The notes under the pieces: model-generated
Databases searched by the model: none
What the model saw: only the letters and a program-made list of their open reading frames with translations
Told to the model about the DNA's origin: nothing
Source: Phycisphaerae bacterium
GTDB lineage: Bacteria > Planctomycetota > Phycisphaerae > Phycisphaerales > UBA1924
NCBI GenBank assembly: GCA_022180725.1
Contig: BQMO01000014.1
Span: 268,363-332,362, forward strand
Reading direction: 5' to 3'
Length of the DNA: 64,000 nt
Position numbers and translations under genes: made by a program
Shown here: positions 26,039 through 36,334 of the stretch, in pieces
Layout: the number at the start of each line of letters is the position of its first letter
How positions within the stretch are numbered: the stretch's first letter is position 1

Positions 26039-26608
26039 ATGCTGCCCGGACGCCGACGTGGATGGGGATTCCTGATCTTTGTGTTCCTGCTGCTGGTGGG
26101 GTACACGGCCATTGCGCGCCGGAACACCATGCCCGAGGTGTTCGCGCAGGCGCTCACGCTCGACCAGGCCGAGGCACGTTCGCGCGACACGGGCATGCCC
26201 GTGCTCGTGTTCGCCACGGCGGACTGGTGCTCGCCGTGCGCCGAGTTCAAGCGCGGCGCCCTGCGCCATCGGGAGGTGCAGCAGTGGATCCGCGAGAACA
26301 CCATCCCCGTCCTCGTCGAGATGAACGATCGCAACGCGTCCCCGCCCGAGGCCGAGCGGCTCAAGGTCTGGTCGCTCCCCACCATGCTGGTACTGCGCGA
26401 CGGGAAGGAAACGGCCCGCCTGGACAAGGTCGTGCCGAAGGACGCCCTGCTTGCCTGGCTCGCGGAGAGCACCGGCGCGCTCGCCGATTGGAAGCACGCC
26501 AACCCAGGCCAGGAACTGCCCGACCTTCACACCGGAACGAAACGACTTCCGGAAGCACCTGGGTCGATCAAAGTCGTACCGGGTGCGGCTACGCCAGGGG
26601 GTTCATGA
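26039..26608 (+). CDS. Membrane-anchored thioredoxin-like protein
   Basis: 189 aa. An N-terminal signal anchor (residues 8-26, WGFLIFVFLLLVGYTAIA) precedes a thioredoxin fold with the redox motif WCSPC (Cys64, Cys67) and the cis-proline loop SLPTMLVLRDG. It is expected in the periplasm, reducing or isomerising disulfides. The C-terminal 45 residues are an extra tail that overlaps the convergent DUF1015 gene by 20 bases. It starts 33 bases after hscB and is likely in the same transcript. Confidence 0.87.
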   Translation: MLPGRRRGWGFLIFVFLLLVGYTAIARRNTMPEVFAQALTLDQAEARSRDTGMPVLVFATADWCSPCAEFKRGALRHREVQQWIRENTIPVLVEMNDRNASPPEAERLKVWSLPTMLVLRDGKETARLDKVVPKDALLAWLAESTGALADWKHANPGQELPDLHTGTKRLPEAPGSIKVVPGAATPGGS

Positions 26609-27932
26609 ACAACCCCGTCGCAAGTTTCGGGTAAAAGAACGTGCTCTTCTGCGGCATGAGTTGATTGGCCCGGCTGACGTCGCGCACCGCGGCGAGCGGC
26701 GTCGGACGCACGATCGCCGCCACCTGCGCGAAGTTCGTTCCGCCCCCGGCGCCCGTCTCGCGCCCCGAACCGATCTCTTCCACTTCGGGGATGGTGTGCG
26801 GGAAGGCCCACTTGACCGGATTCCCCGCGTTGAGGGCGGCCTGGCAGACCTGCTCGACGAGCACGTACTGGATGATCGCCACGGTCAGGTCGCGCCAGGC
26901 GCGGGGCTTGTCGGGGAAGCGCGACGCGAGCGGGTCTGGCGCCGCGGGCGACGCGAGGAAGCCACGGCGTGACGTGAAATCCCACAGCGCGAACCGCGAA
27001 GCGCCGAGGTCTGTGGCCGCGTCGAGCGCCGCGTTGACCGCGGCCAAGTCGCCCGTCGCGGGCCTGAGTGTGAAGTGCGGCTTCGCCGCGGCAAGGAGTC
27101 CGTCCAGCGTGTAGTTCGTCATGCCCCCGAGCACGCGGTGCGTCGGCCAGATCACCAGCCCGGGGTCCGACATGCCCACCAGCACGATCATGCAGCGGCG
27201 CGCGGGATGGTCCGCCCCGATCGGCCCGGCCGCTTCGAGCGACTTCAGGTAGTTCAGCCCCGTGGTGTACCGGTGGTGCCCGTCGGCGATGAACACGTCC
27301 TCGCCCGCGAGCGCGTCCTGGTACGCCTTGGTCGTGCCCGCGTCGGCGACGTTCCAGACCTCGTGCAGCGTGCCATCGTCGGTCCGCGCGATCGTGTCCG
27401 GCCCGCGCGACGCCATGACTTTCTGCAGCAGGGCCGTCGCGCGACCGGAGTCGTCCGCGTGCAGCCCGAAGATGGGCGACAACTGCGTGCGCGTCGCCTT
27501 CATCAACGCCATGCGGTCCTCTTTCGGGCCGCTGAAGGTTTCCTCGTGCGGGAGCATGCCCCCGCCCGGGCGCGGGCCGAACGGTACGGCCTCGACCGCG
27601 CACGCCATCCCCGACCGTTGCACGGTTCGCGAGCCATCGGCGCTCTTGAAGGTCTGCCGGTACGCGAACATGAGCGGCTGGTCGGCGCGGCGCAGCACGC
27701 CGTTCGCCAGGTGTTTCGACAGCAGCGACGCGGCCCCTTCGTACGCCGTACTCGGCCCCAGTTCCTTCGCCGGCGTGTGCGGCAGGTCGATCGCCACGAT
27801 GTTCCGCGGGTCTTTCGCGAGAAGCCGTCCCTTGCCCGCGGTATCGAGCACGTCGTACGGCGGGGCCACCAGGGCGGAGAGGTCGTGCCCCGTGGCGTAC
27901 TGGATCGCACGGAATGGATGGACGGTTGGCAT
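26589..27932 (-). CDS. DUF1015 family protein
   Basis: 447 aa. The family pattern is complete: HPFRAIQYATGHDLSALVAP then PYDV at the N-terminus, FIADGHHRYTTGLNYL near residue 218, and the C-terminal MPQKSTFFYPKLATGL. DUF1015 proteins are widespread, often near serine/phosphoserine metabolism, and have no proven activity. The His-His-Arg-Tyr segment is the most conserved part and may be catalytic. Confidence 0.9.
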   Translation of the reverse strand: MPTVHPFRAIQYATGHDLSALVAPPYDVLDTAGKGRLLAKDPRNIVAIDLPHTPAKELGPSTAYEGAASLLSKHLANGVLRRADQPLMFAYRQTFKSADGSRTVQRSGMACAVEAVPFGPRPGGGMLPHEETFSGPKEDRMALMKATRTQLSPIFGLHADDSGRATALLQKVMASRGPDTIARTDDGTLHEVWNVADAGTTKAYQDALAGEDVFIADGHHRYTTGLNYLKSLEAAGPIGADHPARRCMIVLVGMSDPGLVIWPTHRVLGGMTNYTLDGLLAAAKPHFTLRPATGDLAAVNAALDAATDLGASRFALWDFTSRRGFLASPAAPDPLASRFPDKPRAWRDLTVAIIQYVLVEQVCQAALNAGNPVKWAFPHTIPEVEEIGSGRETGAGGGTNFAQVAAIVRPTPLAAVRDVSRANQLMPQKSTFFYPKLATGLFMNPLA

Positions 27933-28018
27933 GACATAGGGTAGTCGAGGGGCACGATGGATCGTCGCCCGAGGTCAACCCAACAGAGATGCCGGAGCGG
28001 GGGCGGATAGGATCACCC

Positions 28019-28828
28019 ATGCCCAAGGCGCTGGTCATACGGTCGGCGGGAACGAACTGCGATGCGGAAATGTGCCGTGGCTTCGCGCTCGCCAAGGCCG
28101 CGGTCGACCTCGTGCACCTCGACGCCCTTATCCGCGACCCGTCGCGCCTTGATTCGTACGACCTCTTCGGCTTTCCCGGGGGCTTTTCGTACGGCGACGA
28201 CATCGCTTCGGGGCGCATTTTCGCCATGAAGATCCGCACGGGGTTGTACCCCGCCCTCAGGGCCGCCATCGAGCGTGGCGCCCTCATGCTCGGCGTGTGC
28301 AACGGATTTCAGGTCATGGTGCAAGCCGGGCTGCTCCCCGGCCCGGAGGGTGCCTGGCCGATGGTCGCGCCGTCGCAATCCCTCGCCCTGACGGACAACC
28401 AGGATGCCCGGTTCTGCGATCGGTGGGTTCCGGTGGCGTACGAGGTAGGGTCCGCGTGCGTGTGGACACGCAACCTGTGGGACGTGGAGGACTCGGAGGC
28501 CGGGGCGGATGGGGGGGTGCTCCCCGTCGCGCACGGGGAGGGTCGGCTTGTCGCCATCGACCGGGGCGTGCTCGCCTCCATGGAACGGGCGGGTCAGATC
28601 GTGCTGCGATATCGTGATAACTACAACGGCTCCGAGGGCGCGGTCGCCGGCGTCTGCGACCGCACCGGGAGAATCTTCGGCCTCATGCCGCACCCCGATC
28701 GGTTTCTCGAATGGAACCGACACCCCTCGTGGACGCGGCTGAGCGGCAAGCGACGGTCATCGCCGACCCCCGGACTGCGGATGTTCCAGAACGCGGTCGA
28801 GGCCGTTTCACGCGTCGGCGTCGTGTGA
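28019..28828 (+). CDS. purQ: Phosphoribosylformylglycinamidine synthase subunit PurQ
   Basis: 269 aa. A class I glutamine amidotransferase with the nucleophile Cys94 in LGVCNGFQ and the His/Glu pair in MPHPDRFLEW. GTNCDAE at the N-terminus and FPGGFSYGDDI near residue 52 are PurQ-specific. It supplies ammonia to PurL for the fourth step of purine synthesis. ATG 28019 is chosen by homology; an in-frame start at 27989 adds ten residues. It is longer than the small bacterial PurQ and carries an insert around residues 105-175. purL and purS are not adjacent. Confidence 0.9.
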   Translation: MPKALVIRSAGTNCDAEMCRGFALAKAAVDLVHLDALIRDPSRLDSYDLFGFPGGFSYGDDIASGRIFAMKIRTGLYPALRAAIERGALMLGVCNGFQVMVQAGLLPGPEGAWPMVAPSQSLALTDNQDARFCDRWVPVAYEVGSACVWTRNLWDVEDSEAGADGGVLPVAHGEGRLVAIDRGVLASMERAGQIVLRYRDNYNGSEGAVAGVCDRTGRIFGLMPHPDRFLEWNRHPSWTRLSGKRRSSPTPGLRMFQNAVEAVSRVGVV

Positions 28829-28862
28829 AACCTGCCCGTGGGGGCGTCGGTAGAGTCAGCCC

Positions 28863-29945
28863 GTGGGATCGCCAACCATCAATCCGTTCACGCGTCATGT
28901 GCCCGGTCGGCATCCCATCGCGGATGACCGCCCGTGCCACCGGTGTTCGTACAACCTCAAGGGATTGAACACCGGCGACCGGTGCCCGGAGTGCGGGACA
29001 CCCATCCGCGCGCGTCGTACGACCGGCGGTTCGATGACCGAGGCGCCGATGGCGTACCTCAACGGCCTCGCGGTATGGAGCGCCACGGGCGTGTCATCGC
29101 TCGGGGTCGTAGTGACCCTGCTCGCGTCGTCCGTGTTCGTGCCGCACGGCACCGGGTGGAGTGTTGTGACGGTCGGGCTGTGCATGGGGGCCGCCTTCCT
29201 GTGGGCGATGAGCGTGCACCGTCTGACCCGCCCGCGGCAACTCGGCGAGGCGGCGAGCCTCAATACACACGCCGAGTGGTCGGGGCTGCGGCTCTGGACG
29301 CGTGTAGCGACGTGGATCGGCGTGGCGGGCTTGGCGATCGCGTTCGTGGCGGCCACGTCGTACTTCGGCGCGGCCCGGGCGGCCACCCAGGTCATCCCTG
29401 CGCCATCGGCGTTCGTGGTGCTCTGCCTGGGCGCTTCCGGGTTGATGCTCCTGGGTGGGTTCGTGGGTCTGGTGCTGGCGGCGATCTACTTCTCGCTTTT
29501 GGCCGACTGGGCCAACGACCTCGGGCTTGCCATGCGACTTCGTGCGGTTCCGTTCGTCATACTCCTCTCGATCCCTGTTGGCGTGCTCTTGCTGTTCATG
29601 ATCGGGTTGACGCGGGCGACGGCCCGCATGGTCATCATCGCGCCGGCGATCCTGATCATCGGGGGCGGCATGCTTGTGTGTGTTTGGTTCATGGCGTCGC
29701 CCTTCGTGCAGTTCGCGGCGCTGTGCCACTGGGCCAGAAGGAACCAGCACGCCGCGCTCTCGCGCGACCGACGTGCCAGCGCCGCGATTGTCCGCCGCAT
29801 CGAAGAAGGGCGGGCCAAGGATGAGCCGGCCCCCCGCGCCTCGGCCGGGGGGCCATCCAAGCCGCCGGGCGAGTCCGCCCCCCCAACGCGGACCGCGGGC
29901 TATGACCTCGCGCCCCCCGAGGGCGATCCGCGGCGTTCCCCCTAG
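28863..29945 (+). CDS. Membrane protein with N-terminal zinc ribbon
   Basis: 360 aa from a GTG. The zinc ribbon Cys25, Cys28, Cys41, Cys44 (CHRCSYNLKGL...CPECG) is followed by about six transmembrane helices between residues 65 and 285 and a Pro/Ala-rich cytosolic tail. The ribbon matches that of the 21471-23120 protein in spacing and in the Y-x-L/M-x-G residues after the first pair. Function is unknown. The start could also be further in; a ribosome site is not obvious. Confidence 0.72.
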   Translation: MGSPTINPFTRHVPGRHPIADDRPCHRCSYNLKGLNTGDRCPECGTPIRARRTTGGSMTEAPMAYLNGLAVWSATGVSSLGVVVTLLASSVFVPHGTGWSVVTVGLCMGAAFLWAMSVHRLTRPRQLGEAASLNTHAEWSGLRLWTRVATWIGVAGLAIAFVAATSYFGAARAATQVIPAPSAFVVLCLGASGLMLLGGFVGLVLAAIYFSLLADWANDLGLAMRLRAVPFVILLSIPVGVLLLFMIGLTRATARMVIIAPAILIIGGGMLVCVWFMASPFVQFAALCHWARRNQHAALSRDRRASAAIVRRIEEGRAKDEPAPRASAGGPSKPPGESAPPTRTAGYDLAPPEGDPRRSP

Positions 29946-29953
29946 AATCCCGC

Positions 29954-31108
29954 GTGATTTCCCGGCGTCAACGCATCCTCGTAGCCATGTCGGGCGGGGT
30001 CGATTCCTCCGTGACCGCGGCGATGCTCGTGCGCGCGGGGCACGACGTCCTCGGGTGCTTCATGCGCCTTGGCTCGCCGGGTGAGACCCTCGACGAACTC
30101 GCCCCCGCCGATGCGTGCGACGCTGCACCCGCGGCGTCGAAGATCGGACACCAGGGGTGCTGCTCGATCACCGACGCCGCCGACGCGAGGCTCGTCGCGG
30201 CCCACCTGGGCATTCCGTTGTATGTCTGCAACTTCAAGAAGGAGTTCGGACGCATCATCGATTACTTCGTCGGCGAGTATGCCGACGGTCGAACGCCCAA
30301 CCCCTGCGTCCGCTGCAACGACTGGCTCAAGTTCGGCAAACTACGGGAGTACGCGGCCCAGGTCGGCGCGACCGCCGTCGCCTCGGGGCATTACGCCCGG
30401 GTACGGGAAGGCCGGCTGCTTCGAGGCGTCGATGTGAGCAAGGACCAGTCGTACGTGCTCTTCGGCATGCCGCGCGAACAGATCGGGCACACGATGTTCC
30501 CCGTGGGGGATCTGCCCAAGGCCCACGTGCGGGCGCTGGCGAAGGAGTGGGGGCTTCCGGTGTTCGACAAGCCCGACTCCCAGGAAATCTGCTTCGTACC
30601 CGACCAGGACTACGCAGCGCTGGTGGAGCGGCACCGACCGGACCTCGCCCGCCCGGGGCCGATCACCGACACGTCGGGCCGATCGCTCGGACGGCACGAC
30701 GGGCAGCATCGATACACCATCGGTCAGCGCCGAGGCCTCCCCCTCGCGGTCGGCAGGCCGCTGTATGTCGTCGCACGCCGGGCGGCGACCAACACCGTGG
30801 TGGTCGGTGAGCGCCGCGATGTTCAGGTCGGTGCGTGTATTGTCGGCGAGGCCAACTTCCTGGCGGACATGCCGGCCACGGAGTTCCGTGCCTTGGCGCA
30901 GTTCCGCGCTCACGGGGTCGCCGTGCCGGGGCGGGTGCGGCGAGTTGACGACACGGCGGGGCCGACGCCCTCGGGGCGACGCGGGCGGTTCGAGGTATCG
31001 TTCGATCAGCCGCAGGATGCCGTCGCACCGGGGCAGGCGCTGGTGTTGTACGACGCGGTGGCGCCCGACGCGGTGGTGGGGGGCGGATGGATTGAATCCG
31101 CGTCGTGA
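29954..31108 (+). CDS. mnmA: tRNA-specific 2-thiouridylase MnmA
   Basis: 384 aa. It thiolates U34 of Glu, Gln and Lys tRNAs using persulfide from a cysteine desulfurase. The PP-loop AMSGGVDSSVTA (residues 11-22), the catalytic cysteine in NPCVRCN near residue 118, and the second cysteine in SQEICFVPD near 213 are intact, as is GQHRYTIGQRRGL. An insertion after residue 40 (about 25 residues including GHQGCCS) is present in some planctomycete MnmA. GTG 29954 is used. It converges with rpoD, 27 bases apart. Confidence 0.93.
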   Translation: MISRRQRILVAMSGGVDSSVTAAMLVRAGHDVLGCFMRLGSPGETLDELAPADACDAAPAASKIGHQGCCSITDAADARLVAAHLGIPLYVCNFKKEFGRIIDYFVGEYADGRTPNPCVRCNDWLKFGKLREYAAQVGATAVASGHYARVREGRLLRGVDVSKDQSYVLFGMPREQIGHTMFPVGDLPKAHVRALAKEWGLPVFDKPDSQEICFVPDQDYAALVERHRPDLARPGPITDTSGRSLGRHDGQHRYTIGQRRGLPLAVGRPLYVVARRAATNTVVVGERRDVQVGACIVGEANFLADMPATEFRALAQFRAHGVAVPGRVRRVDDTAGPTPSGRRGRFEVSFDQPQDAVAPGQALVLYDAVAPDAVVGGGWIESAS

Positions 31109-31135
31109 ACCAACCCCCCCGCGCCGAGGGCCTGA

Positions 31136-33073
31136 TTACTCCGGTTTCGACGCCTTATCGAGTTCCGCGTGGCCGTTCTCGCTCGCGTGCGGGTGTTCCC
31201 GGGCGGCTTTCTCGCGCAGCGCGGTTCCGTCGACGAAACCCTGGAGCTTGCGGGCGCGCACGGGGTGCTGGAGTTTGCGGATGGCCTTGGCTTCGACCTG
31301 GCGCACCCGCTCGCGGGTAACCTTGAAGATCCGGCCGACCTCTTCGAGCGTGTAGGTGTACCCGTCCCCGATGCCGTAGCGCAGTTTGATGATCTCGCGT
31401 TCGCGGTACGTGAGCGTCTTGAGCACCTGCTCGATGCGACCCTTGAGCATCTCACCCGCCGCCACGTCACCGGGGGCGCACTGCGTCTCGTCCTCGATGA
31501 AGTCCCCGAAGTACGAATCCTCCGATTCGCCGACGGGACGATCCAGCGAGACGGGATGGCGGCTGATCTTCATCACCCGACGCACATCCGCCGTCGACAT
31601 GCCCGCCTTCTCGGCCAGTTCCTCCATGGTCGGCTCGACCCCGTGCTCCTGCAGCAACTGCTTCTGCAAAGTGCGCAACTTGCCCATCGTCTCGATCATG
31701 TGCACGGGGATGCGGATGGTGCGGGCGTGGTCGGCGATGGCCCGCGTAATCGCCTGACGGATCCACCAGGTCGCGTACGTCGAGAACTTGTACCCGCGCT
31801 TGTACTCGTACTTGTCGACCGCGCGCATCAGGCCCGTGTTTCCCTCCTGGATCACGTCGAGGAACGAGAGGCCCCGGTTGCGATACTTCTTCGCGATCGA
31901 CACCACCAGACGCAGGTTCCCGCCCGACAGATCGCGCTTGGCCTGCTCGTACTCCCAGAAGACCGTGTTCACCTCGCGGACACGGCGGACCACCTCGGCC
32001 GGGGATTCGAGCACGAGCGAGCGAAGCCCCTCGAGTTCTTCGCGCATCACGGCGAGGTCTTCCGCGTCGAGCGCCCGGACCACACGCCGCCGACGGCTCT
32101 TGCGCGACCCGGCCGGGTTGGTCGCGTGATCCAGATCGGCCTCGAGTTCCATCATCTTCTTCGCGATCGAGCGGAGTTTCCGCATGATCGGGATAATCCG
32201 CCCGGTGCGCAGACTCAACTCTTCCGTCAACGTGGCCAGGCGACGACGCCGAGCGCGAATGCGCGCCCGCAACATCTCGATGTCCGCCGTGGCGCCGGCC
32301 TGCTCCGCCGCGCGGAGCGACTCGATGTCCTTCCGATTGAGTTCCAGCAGGCGTTCGATCGTCGGGAGGTTGACCGGGATGCGACGGATGATCTTGGTCT
32401 TGGCATCGGCGTCGGCCGTGGAAACGCGCATGGTCCGATCAAAGGGGAGTTCACCTTTGTGCACCATCTTGAGCACTTCGACGGCCTGCGCGACGACGTA
32501 GTCGCTTTCCAGGCAACGCCGGCGGAAGATCATCCGCGTCACTTCGATCTTCTTGGCCAGTCGTACTTCTTCCTCCCGCGTCAGCAGCGGGATGGCGCCC
32601 ATCTGGGAAAGATACATCCGCACGGGGTCGTCGATCCGCTTCCCGGTCGTCTCCTCATTCACGACCTCGGCCAGTTCCTGTTGGAGTTGGACCTCTTCGG
32701 GGTCCACCTCCGCGACATCCTGCTCCACGATCGAACGCGCCGCCGCGTTGAGTTGATGGCGCAGCGACGTCGCCTCGGCGGTGCGCTCCCCCCCGCTGAC
32801 GCTCATGGCGCGAAACGCCGGCGCCAGCGTGCCCGAGGGCTTCTCCGGGCAATCGCCCTTCTCGAGCGCCCGTCGGTGCAGCCTCGCCTTGAACTCGAGT
32901 TCATCAACGAGTTCAATGCCCAGACGGTCGATGATGACCAGCAGCTCGTCCAGACGGGCGGGGTCGACCATCTCGTCGGGGAGCGTGTTGTTCAGTTCCT
33001 CGTAACTCAACCACCCGCGCTGCTGGGCGAGGGTGAGCAGGTGGGCCATTGCGGGGTGCAGTTCGCCGTACAC
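31136..33073 (-). CDS. rpoD: Primary RNA polymerase sigma factor RpoD
   Basis: 645 aa from a GTG at 33073 with AAGGAGAGG upstream; the frame extends to 33181 without homology. Region 1.1 is at the N-terminus, region 1.2 is [12 protein letters not shown], and a long helical non-conserved spacer of about 170 residues follows. Region 2 has [20 protein letters not shown] and [20 protein letters not shown], region 3 follows, and region 4 has [14 protein letters not shown] plus the helix-turn-helix [18 protein letters not shown]. It lies downstream of dnaG, the classic macromolecular-synthesis pair. Confidence 0.96.
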   Translation of the reverse strand: MYGELHPAMAHLLTLAQQRGWLSYEELNNTLPDEMVDPARLDELLVIIDRLGIELVDELEFKARLHRRALEKGDCPEKPSGTLAPAFRAMSVSGGERTAEATSLRHQLNAAARSIVEQDVAEVDPEEVQLQQELAEVVNEETTGKRIDDPVRMYLSQMGAIPLLTREEEVRLAKKIEVTRMIFRRRCLESDYVVAQAVEVLKMVHKGELPFDRTMRVSTADADAKTKIIRRIPVNLPTIERLLELNRKDIESLRAAEQAGATADIEMLRARIRARRRRLATLTEELSLRTGRIIPIMRKLRSIAKKMMELEADLDHATNPAGSRKSRRRRVVRALDAEDLAVMREELEGLRSLVLESPAEVVRRVREVNTVFWEYEQAKRDLSGGNLRLVVSIAKKYRNRGLSFLDVIQEGNTGLMRAVDKYEYKRGYKFSTYATWWIRQAITRAIADHARTIRIPVHMIETMGKLRTLQKQLLQEHGVEPTMEELAEKAGMSTADVRRVMKISRHPVSLDRPVGESEDSYFGDFIEDETQCAPGDVAAGEMLKGRIEQVLKTLTYREREIIKLRYGIGDGYTYTLEEVGRIFKVTRERVRQVEAKAIRKLQHPVRARKLQGFVDGTALREKAAREHPHASENGHAELDKASKPE

Positions 33074-33224
33074 GCGCCTCTCCTTGCGTGGCGCCCGGGG
33101 GCGGGACCGACCCGCGACACACCCAGCGCCGTACCCGACCATCCCCCGTCGCGATTCCTTCGCGGGCGGGGACACGAACACGACACACGCCCGGGCGCTC
33201 CGGTCGCCTCGGACGGACGAACAC

Positions 33225-35054
33225 CTACCCGGGGCGGGGCAGCACCCGACGGTTCGGCCCCAGGTCCCGGTGAGAATCCTGCATCTTCTTCAGCATGGCG
33301 ACTTGGGTAGACAGCCCCTTGATCTCCACGTTGGCCCGTTCGAGTCGAAGTTGCCGCACACAATCCTCAAAGAACGCCCGAAGCCGTCCCCCGCGATCCG
33401 TCTGCTCATCCACCCGCGACATCAGCACGACCCCGGCCGCATGAACCTCCGGGTCTTCCAGCGACAACGCCCGGATCGATGGCACGGTCCCGGACGACGC
33501 AATCTCCTGAACAACCCCGGCCAGCCGGTCCAGCACAGGCCAAGGGTACGCCGCCCGCGTCAGGTCGGCCCGGTCCTCGGGCAGGAGCACGCCCCATAGC
33601 GCCCCGTCGCACAGCACGCACCCCAGGAGGGATTCTCGCGTCGCCAGCGGCATCGCGTGCGGCAATGGTGCCGGCGTGGTCGTGCCCGAGGACGCCGCCA
33701 CGGGTGATGGTGCTCGACCCGCGGGGATGATCCGCCGAATCGTCGCCAGGTCCAGCCCCGACAGTTCCGCCAAGGATTTTTCCACCAACGCGCGCCGGAC
33801 CGGCGTCGCGGAAGCCAGCCCCATCGAAGCCAGTTGCGAGACTTCCTCGACGATCGCTTTCTCCACGGCCGCCGGCCCGGCGTCCTTCAGCCGTGCGCGC
33901 AGCCGTGCAAACCGATACTCCAGCAGTCCCCGGGCCTTTGCCAGGATTGCCGCGAAAACGCTCGCCCCATCCGGGCGCCGCAGCAGTTCGTCCGGGTCTT
34001 TCGCGTCCGTCGCGCCCGCGAGGGTCGCGATGCGCACGTCGAGCGGCTCGCCGAAGAAGATCGGCACGGCCCGGTCTGCCGCCCGCTGCCCGGCGTCGTC
34101 GCCGTCGAACAGCAGCACCACCGTGTCGCACCGCAGCCGGAGTTCCCGCGCGTGCCCCGCCGTGAGCGCCGTGCCCAGGGTCGCCACCGCGTTGGTGAAT
34201 CCCGCCTGGTGGCACGCGATGACGTCGGTGTACCCCTCGCACACAATCGCCGTCCGCAGACGTTGGATCGTCGGCGTTGCGTGGTGCAGCGCGTAGAGCG
34301 TCGACGATTTGTCAAAGAGCGGCGTTTCGGGCGAGTTGAGATACTTCGGCTCGTCCTCGTCCCGCAGTTTCCGCCCGCCGAACGCGATCGGCTGCCCCGC
34401 CTTGTTGTGGATCGGGAAGATCAGCCGGTGCCGCAGCACGTCGTACGTGCCCGAGCCGCCCTCTCGCCGCTTGAGCAACCCCGCAGCCAGGAGCGTCTCC
34501 TCGGGAATCCCCTTCTGCCGCCCGCGGAGCACCAGCCCGTCCCATCGATCCGGGGCGGCGCCGATCTGGAACCGCTCCACCATCTCCGGCGAGATGCCGC
34601 GCCGCTCGAGTACCGTTCGGGCCTCGCGCCCGTGCTCGGGGTCTTTCAAAATGAGTTGGAAGAACCGCAGGGCTTCCTCGTTCGCGGCCACCAAATCACG
34701 CCGGCTCGGCCCCGTCGAGGGCGCCGCCGAGGCCCGGATCGGCGTCAACACGATCCCCGCCCGTGTCGCCAGAAACTCGAGCGCTTCGCGGAACTCCATC
34801 TTGTGGAACTTCTGCACGAACGTCAGCACATCCCCCGCCGCCCCGCACACGAAGCAGTGGTAGATCTGCTTCCCCGGCACCACGTACATCGACGGGTTGT
34901 GGTCGTCGTGGAACGGGCACAGTCCGACGAACTCCCGTCCCTTCGGCTTCAGCGACACCGCCTCGCCCACCAACCGGACGATGTCCGTCGCGTCCTTCAC
35001 ACGCTCGACATCGCGGTTGTCCCGCACCGGCTTGTGCGACCACATCTCCGACAC
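33225..35054 (-). CDS. dnaG: DNA primase DnaG
   Basis: About 609 aa from a GTG at 35054; starts at 35129 and 35045 are also open and no ribosome site decides. The zinc-binding domain has CPFHDDHNP...[10 protein letters not shown]. The RNA-polymerase/TOPRIM core has [27 protein letters not shown] and the metal-binding [14 protein letters not shown]. The C-terminal helicase-binding domain is divergent. It synthesises RNA primers at the replication fork. It is followed by rpoD after 151 bases. Confidence 0.94.
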   Translation of the reverse strand: MSEMWSHKPVRDNRDVERVKDATDIVRLVGEAVSLKPKGREFVGLCPFHDDHNPSMYVVPGKQIYHCFVCGAAGDVLTFVQKFHKMEFREALEFLATRAGIVLTPIRASAAPSTGPSRRDLVAANEEALRFFQLILKDPEHGREARTVLERRGISPEMVERFQIGAAPDRWDGLVLRGRQKGIPEETLLAAGLLKRREGGSGTYDVLRHRLIFPIHNKAGQPIAFGGRKLRDEDEPKYLNSPETPLFDKSSTLYALHHATPTIQRLRTAIVCEGYTDVIACHQAGFTNAVATLGTALTAGHARELRLRCDTVVLLFDGDDAGQRAADRAVPIFFGEPLDVRIATLAGATDAKDPDELLRRPDGASVFAAILAKARGLLEYRFARLRARLKDAGPAAVEKAIVEEVSQLASMGLASATPVRRALVEKSLAELSGLDLATIRRIIPAGRAPSPVAASSGTTTPAPLPHAMPLATRESLLGCVLCDGALWGVLLPEDRADLTRAAYPWPVLDRLAGVVQEIASSGTVPSIRALSLEDPEVHAAGVVLMSRVDEQTDRGGRLRAFFEDCVRQLRLERANVEIKGLSTQVAMLKKMQDSHRDLGPNRRVLPRPG

Positions 35055-35275
35055 GTGCCCGCCCCGCTTGTTCAGACGGCCCGACCGCGCCGCCTGTTCC
35101 GTCCGCGCCGACTCTGCCAAACGTAGCACATATCCCGTCCGCGACCACCAATCCGGCCTCGCAATCGTACCTTTCCGCTCATGGACGTAGTTCTCGGAGC
35201 GCCCGGCGTGGTATTGAGCGCGGATAACTCGAAGAGTGCCTGACGGCTCATTCCCCGGGTACTGTTCGCACCTCG

Positions 35276-35545
35276 ATGGTCCGGAGACGCATCAACTTTG
35301 TCGGGCGCGTGCAGGGGGTCGGGTTCCGGGCCACCGCCCGGCGGGTCGCCTTGGGTCTTCCCGTCACCGGGTGGGTCCGCAACGACCCCGACGGCTCCGT
35401 CACCGCCGAAGTGCAGGGAACCGCCGACGCCCTCGCCGCGTTCCTCGAAGGCCTTCGCCGGGCCATGACGGGGCACATCCGCGCCATCCATGAATCACCC
35501 ATGGCGGTCGAACCCGGCGAATCCGGCTTCGAGATCCGCCGCTGA
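35276..35545 (+). CDS. acyP: Acylphosphatase
   Basis: 89 aa. Both signatures are present: GRVQGVGFRATARRVA (phosphate loop with the essential Arg) and GWVRNDPDGSV (with the catalytic Asn). It hydrolyses carboxyl-phosphate bonds in acyl phosphates such as carbamoyl or acetyl phosphate. It is divergent from dnaG and six bases ahead of the HAD gene. Confidence 0.92.
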   Translation: MVRRRINFVGRVQGVGFRATARRVALGLPVTGWVRNDPDGSVTAEVQGTADALAAFLEGLRRAMTGHIRAIHESPMAVEPGESGFEIRR

Positions 35546-35551
35546 CCCGCC

Positions 35552-36268
35552 ATGCTCGTGCTCTTCGACATCGACCTGACATTGATCACCACCCGCGGGT
35601 GCGGGCAGCGTGCCATGGTCGCGGCGGGGCGTTCACTCTTTGGTAGCCGATTCACCGCGGACGGCATCGACTTTGCAGGCCGACTCGACCCGCTGATCAT
35701 CAGCGATCTCTTCGCCAACGCCGGCGTAACTCAATCCCGGGACGCCCTTGCCCGATTCAGAACCGCGTACGCCGCGACGCTCCGCGACCACCTCCGGGAT
35801 GCGCCGGGTGTGACCGCACTGGCGGGAGTGTTCGACCTCCTGACGCTCCTGCGATCGGCGGACGCGAGCGGGCCGCGATGGACCATGGGGCTACTAACAG
35901 GCAACTTCGAGGAAACCGGCGCCATTAAACTCAGAGCGTGCGGCATCGACCCCGCATGGTTCGGTGTCCGTGTCTGGGGTGACGAAAGCCCCAATGTTCC
36001 GCCCAAACGCTCGGACCTCGTGCCCGTTGCGATGGATCGGTACCGCCGAGATGTACGCCGCGACATCGACGGAAGGCGGGTTGTCGTGATCGGCGATACC
36101 CCGCACGACATTCAGGCCGCGAAGTCGCACGGCTGCCTCGCCGTCGGCGTGGCCACGGGGCGATCGTCGATCGATGACCTGCAGCGAGCCGGGGCCGATC
36201 TCGCGATCCCGGACCTCCGCGACACCGAGGCGGTTCTGGCGTTTCTGAGCGGTGCGGCCGCGGGCTGA
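35552..36268 (+). CDS. HAD-superfamily hydrolase
   Basis: 238 aa. Motif I is LFDIDLTLI (Asp6, Asp8), motif II is LLTGN near residue 114, motif III lies around PPKRSDLVPVA, and motif IV is VVIGDTPHDIQAA near residue 181. A helical cap is inserted after motif I (subclass I). This resembles phosphoglycolate phosphatase-type enzymes but the substrate cannot be assigned. It follows acyP by six bases. Confidence 0.87.
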   Translation: MLVLFDIDLTLITTRGCGQRAMVAAGRSLFGSRFTADGIDFAGRLDPLIISDLFANAGVTQSRDALARFRTAYAATLRDHLRDAPGVTALAGVFDLLTLLRSADASGPRWTMGLLTGNFEETGAIKLRACGIDPAWFGVRVWGDESPNVPPKRSDLVPVAMDRYRRDVRRDIDGRRVVVIGDTPHDIQAAKSHGCLAVGVATGRSSIDDLQRAGADLAIPDLRDTEAVLAFLSGAAAG

Positions 36269-36334
36269 CGGGTACGCCATCGCCGGGCCGACGCTATCGT
36301 TGCTCGAAGCCAACCCCCCAGGGAGTTGTCCCCG

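Noticed and set aside
29954..31108. MnmA as two fused genes because of the insertion near residue 40
   Set aside because: The frame is continuous, and the motifs before and after the insertion are in correct order; the insertion is more likely a lineage-specific loop.
31169..33310. 713-codon plus-strand open frame
   Set aside because: Antisense to rpoD, whose sigma regions are unmistakable; the composition is typical of a shadow frame.
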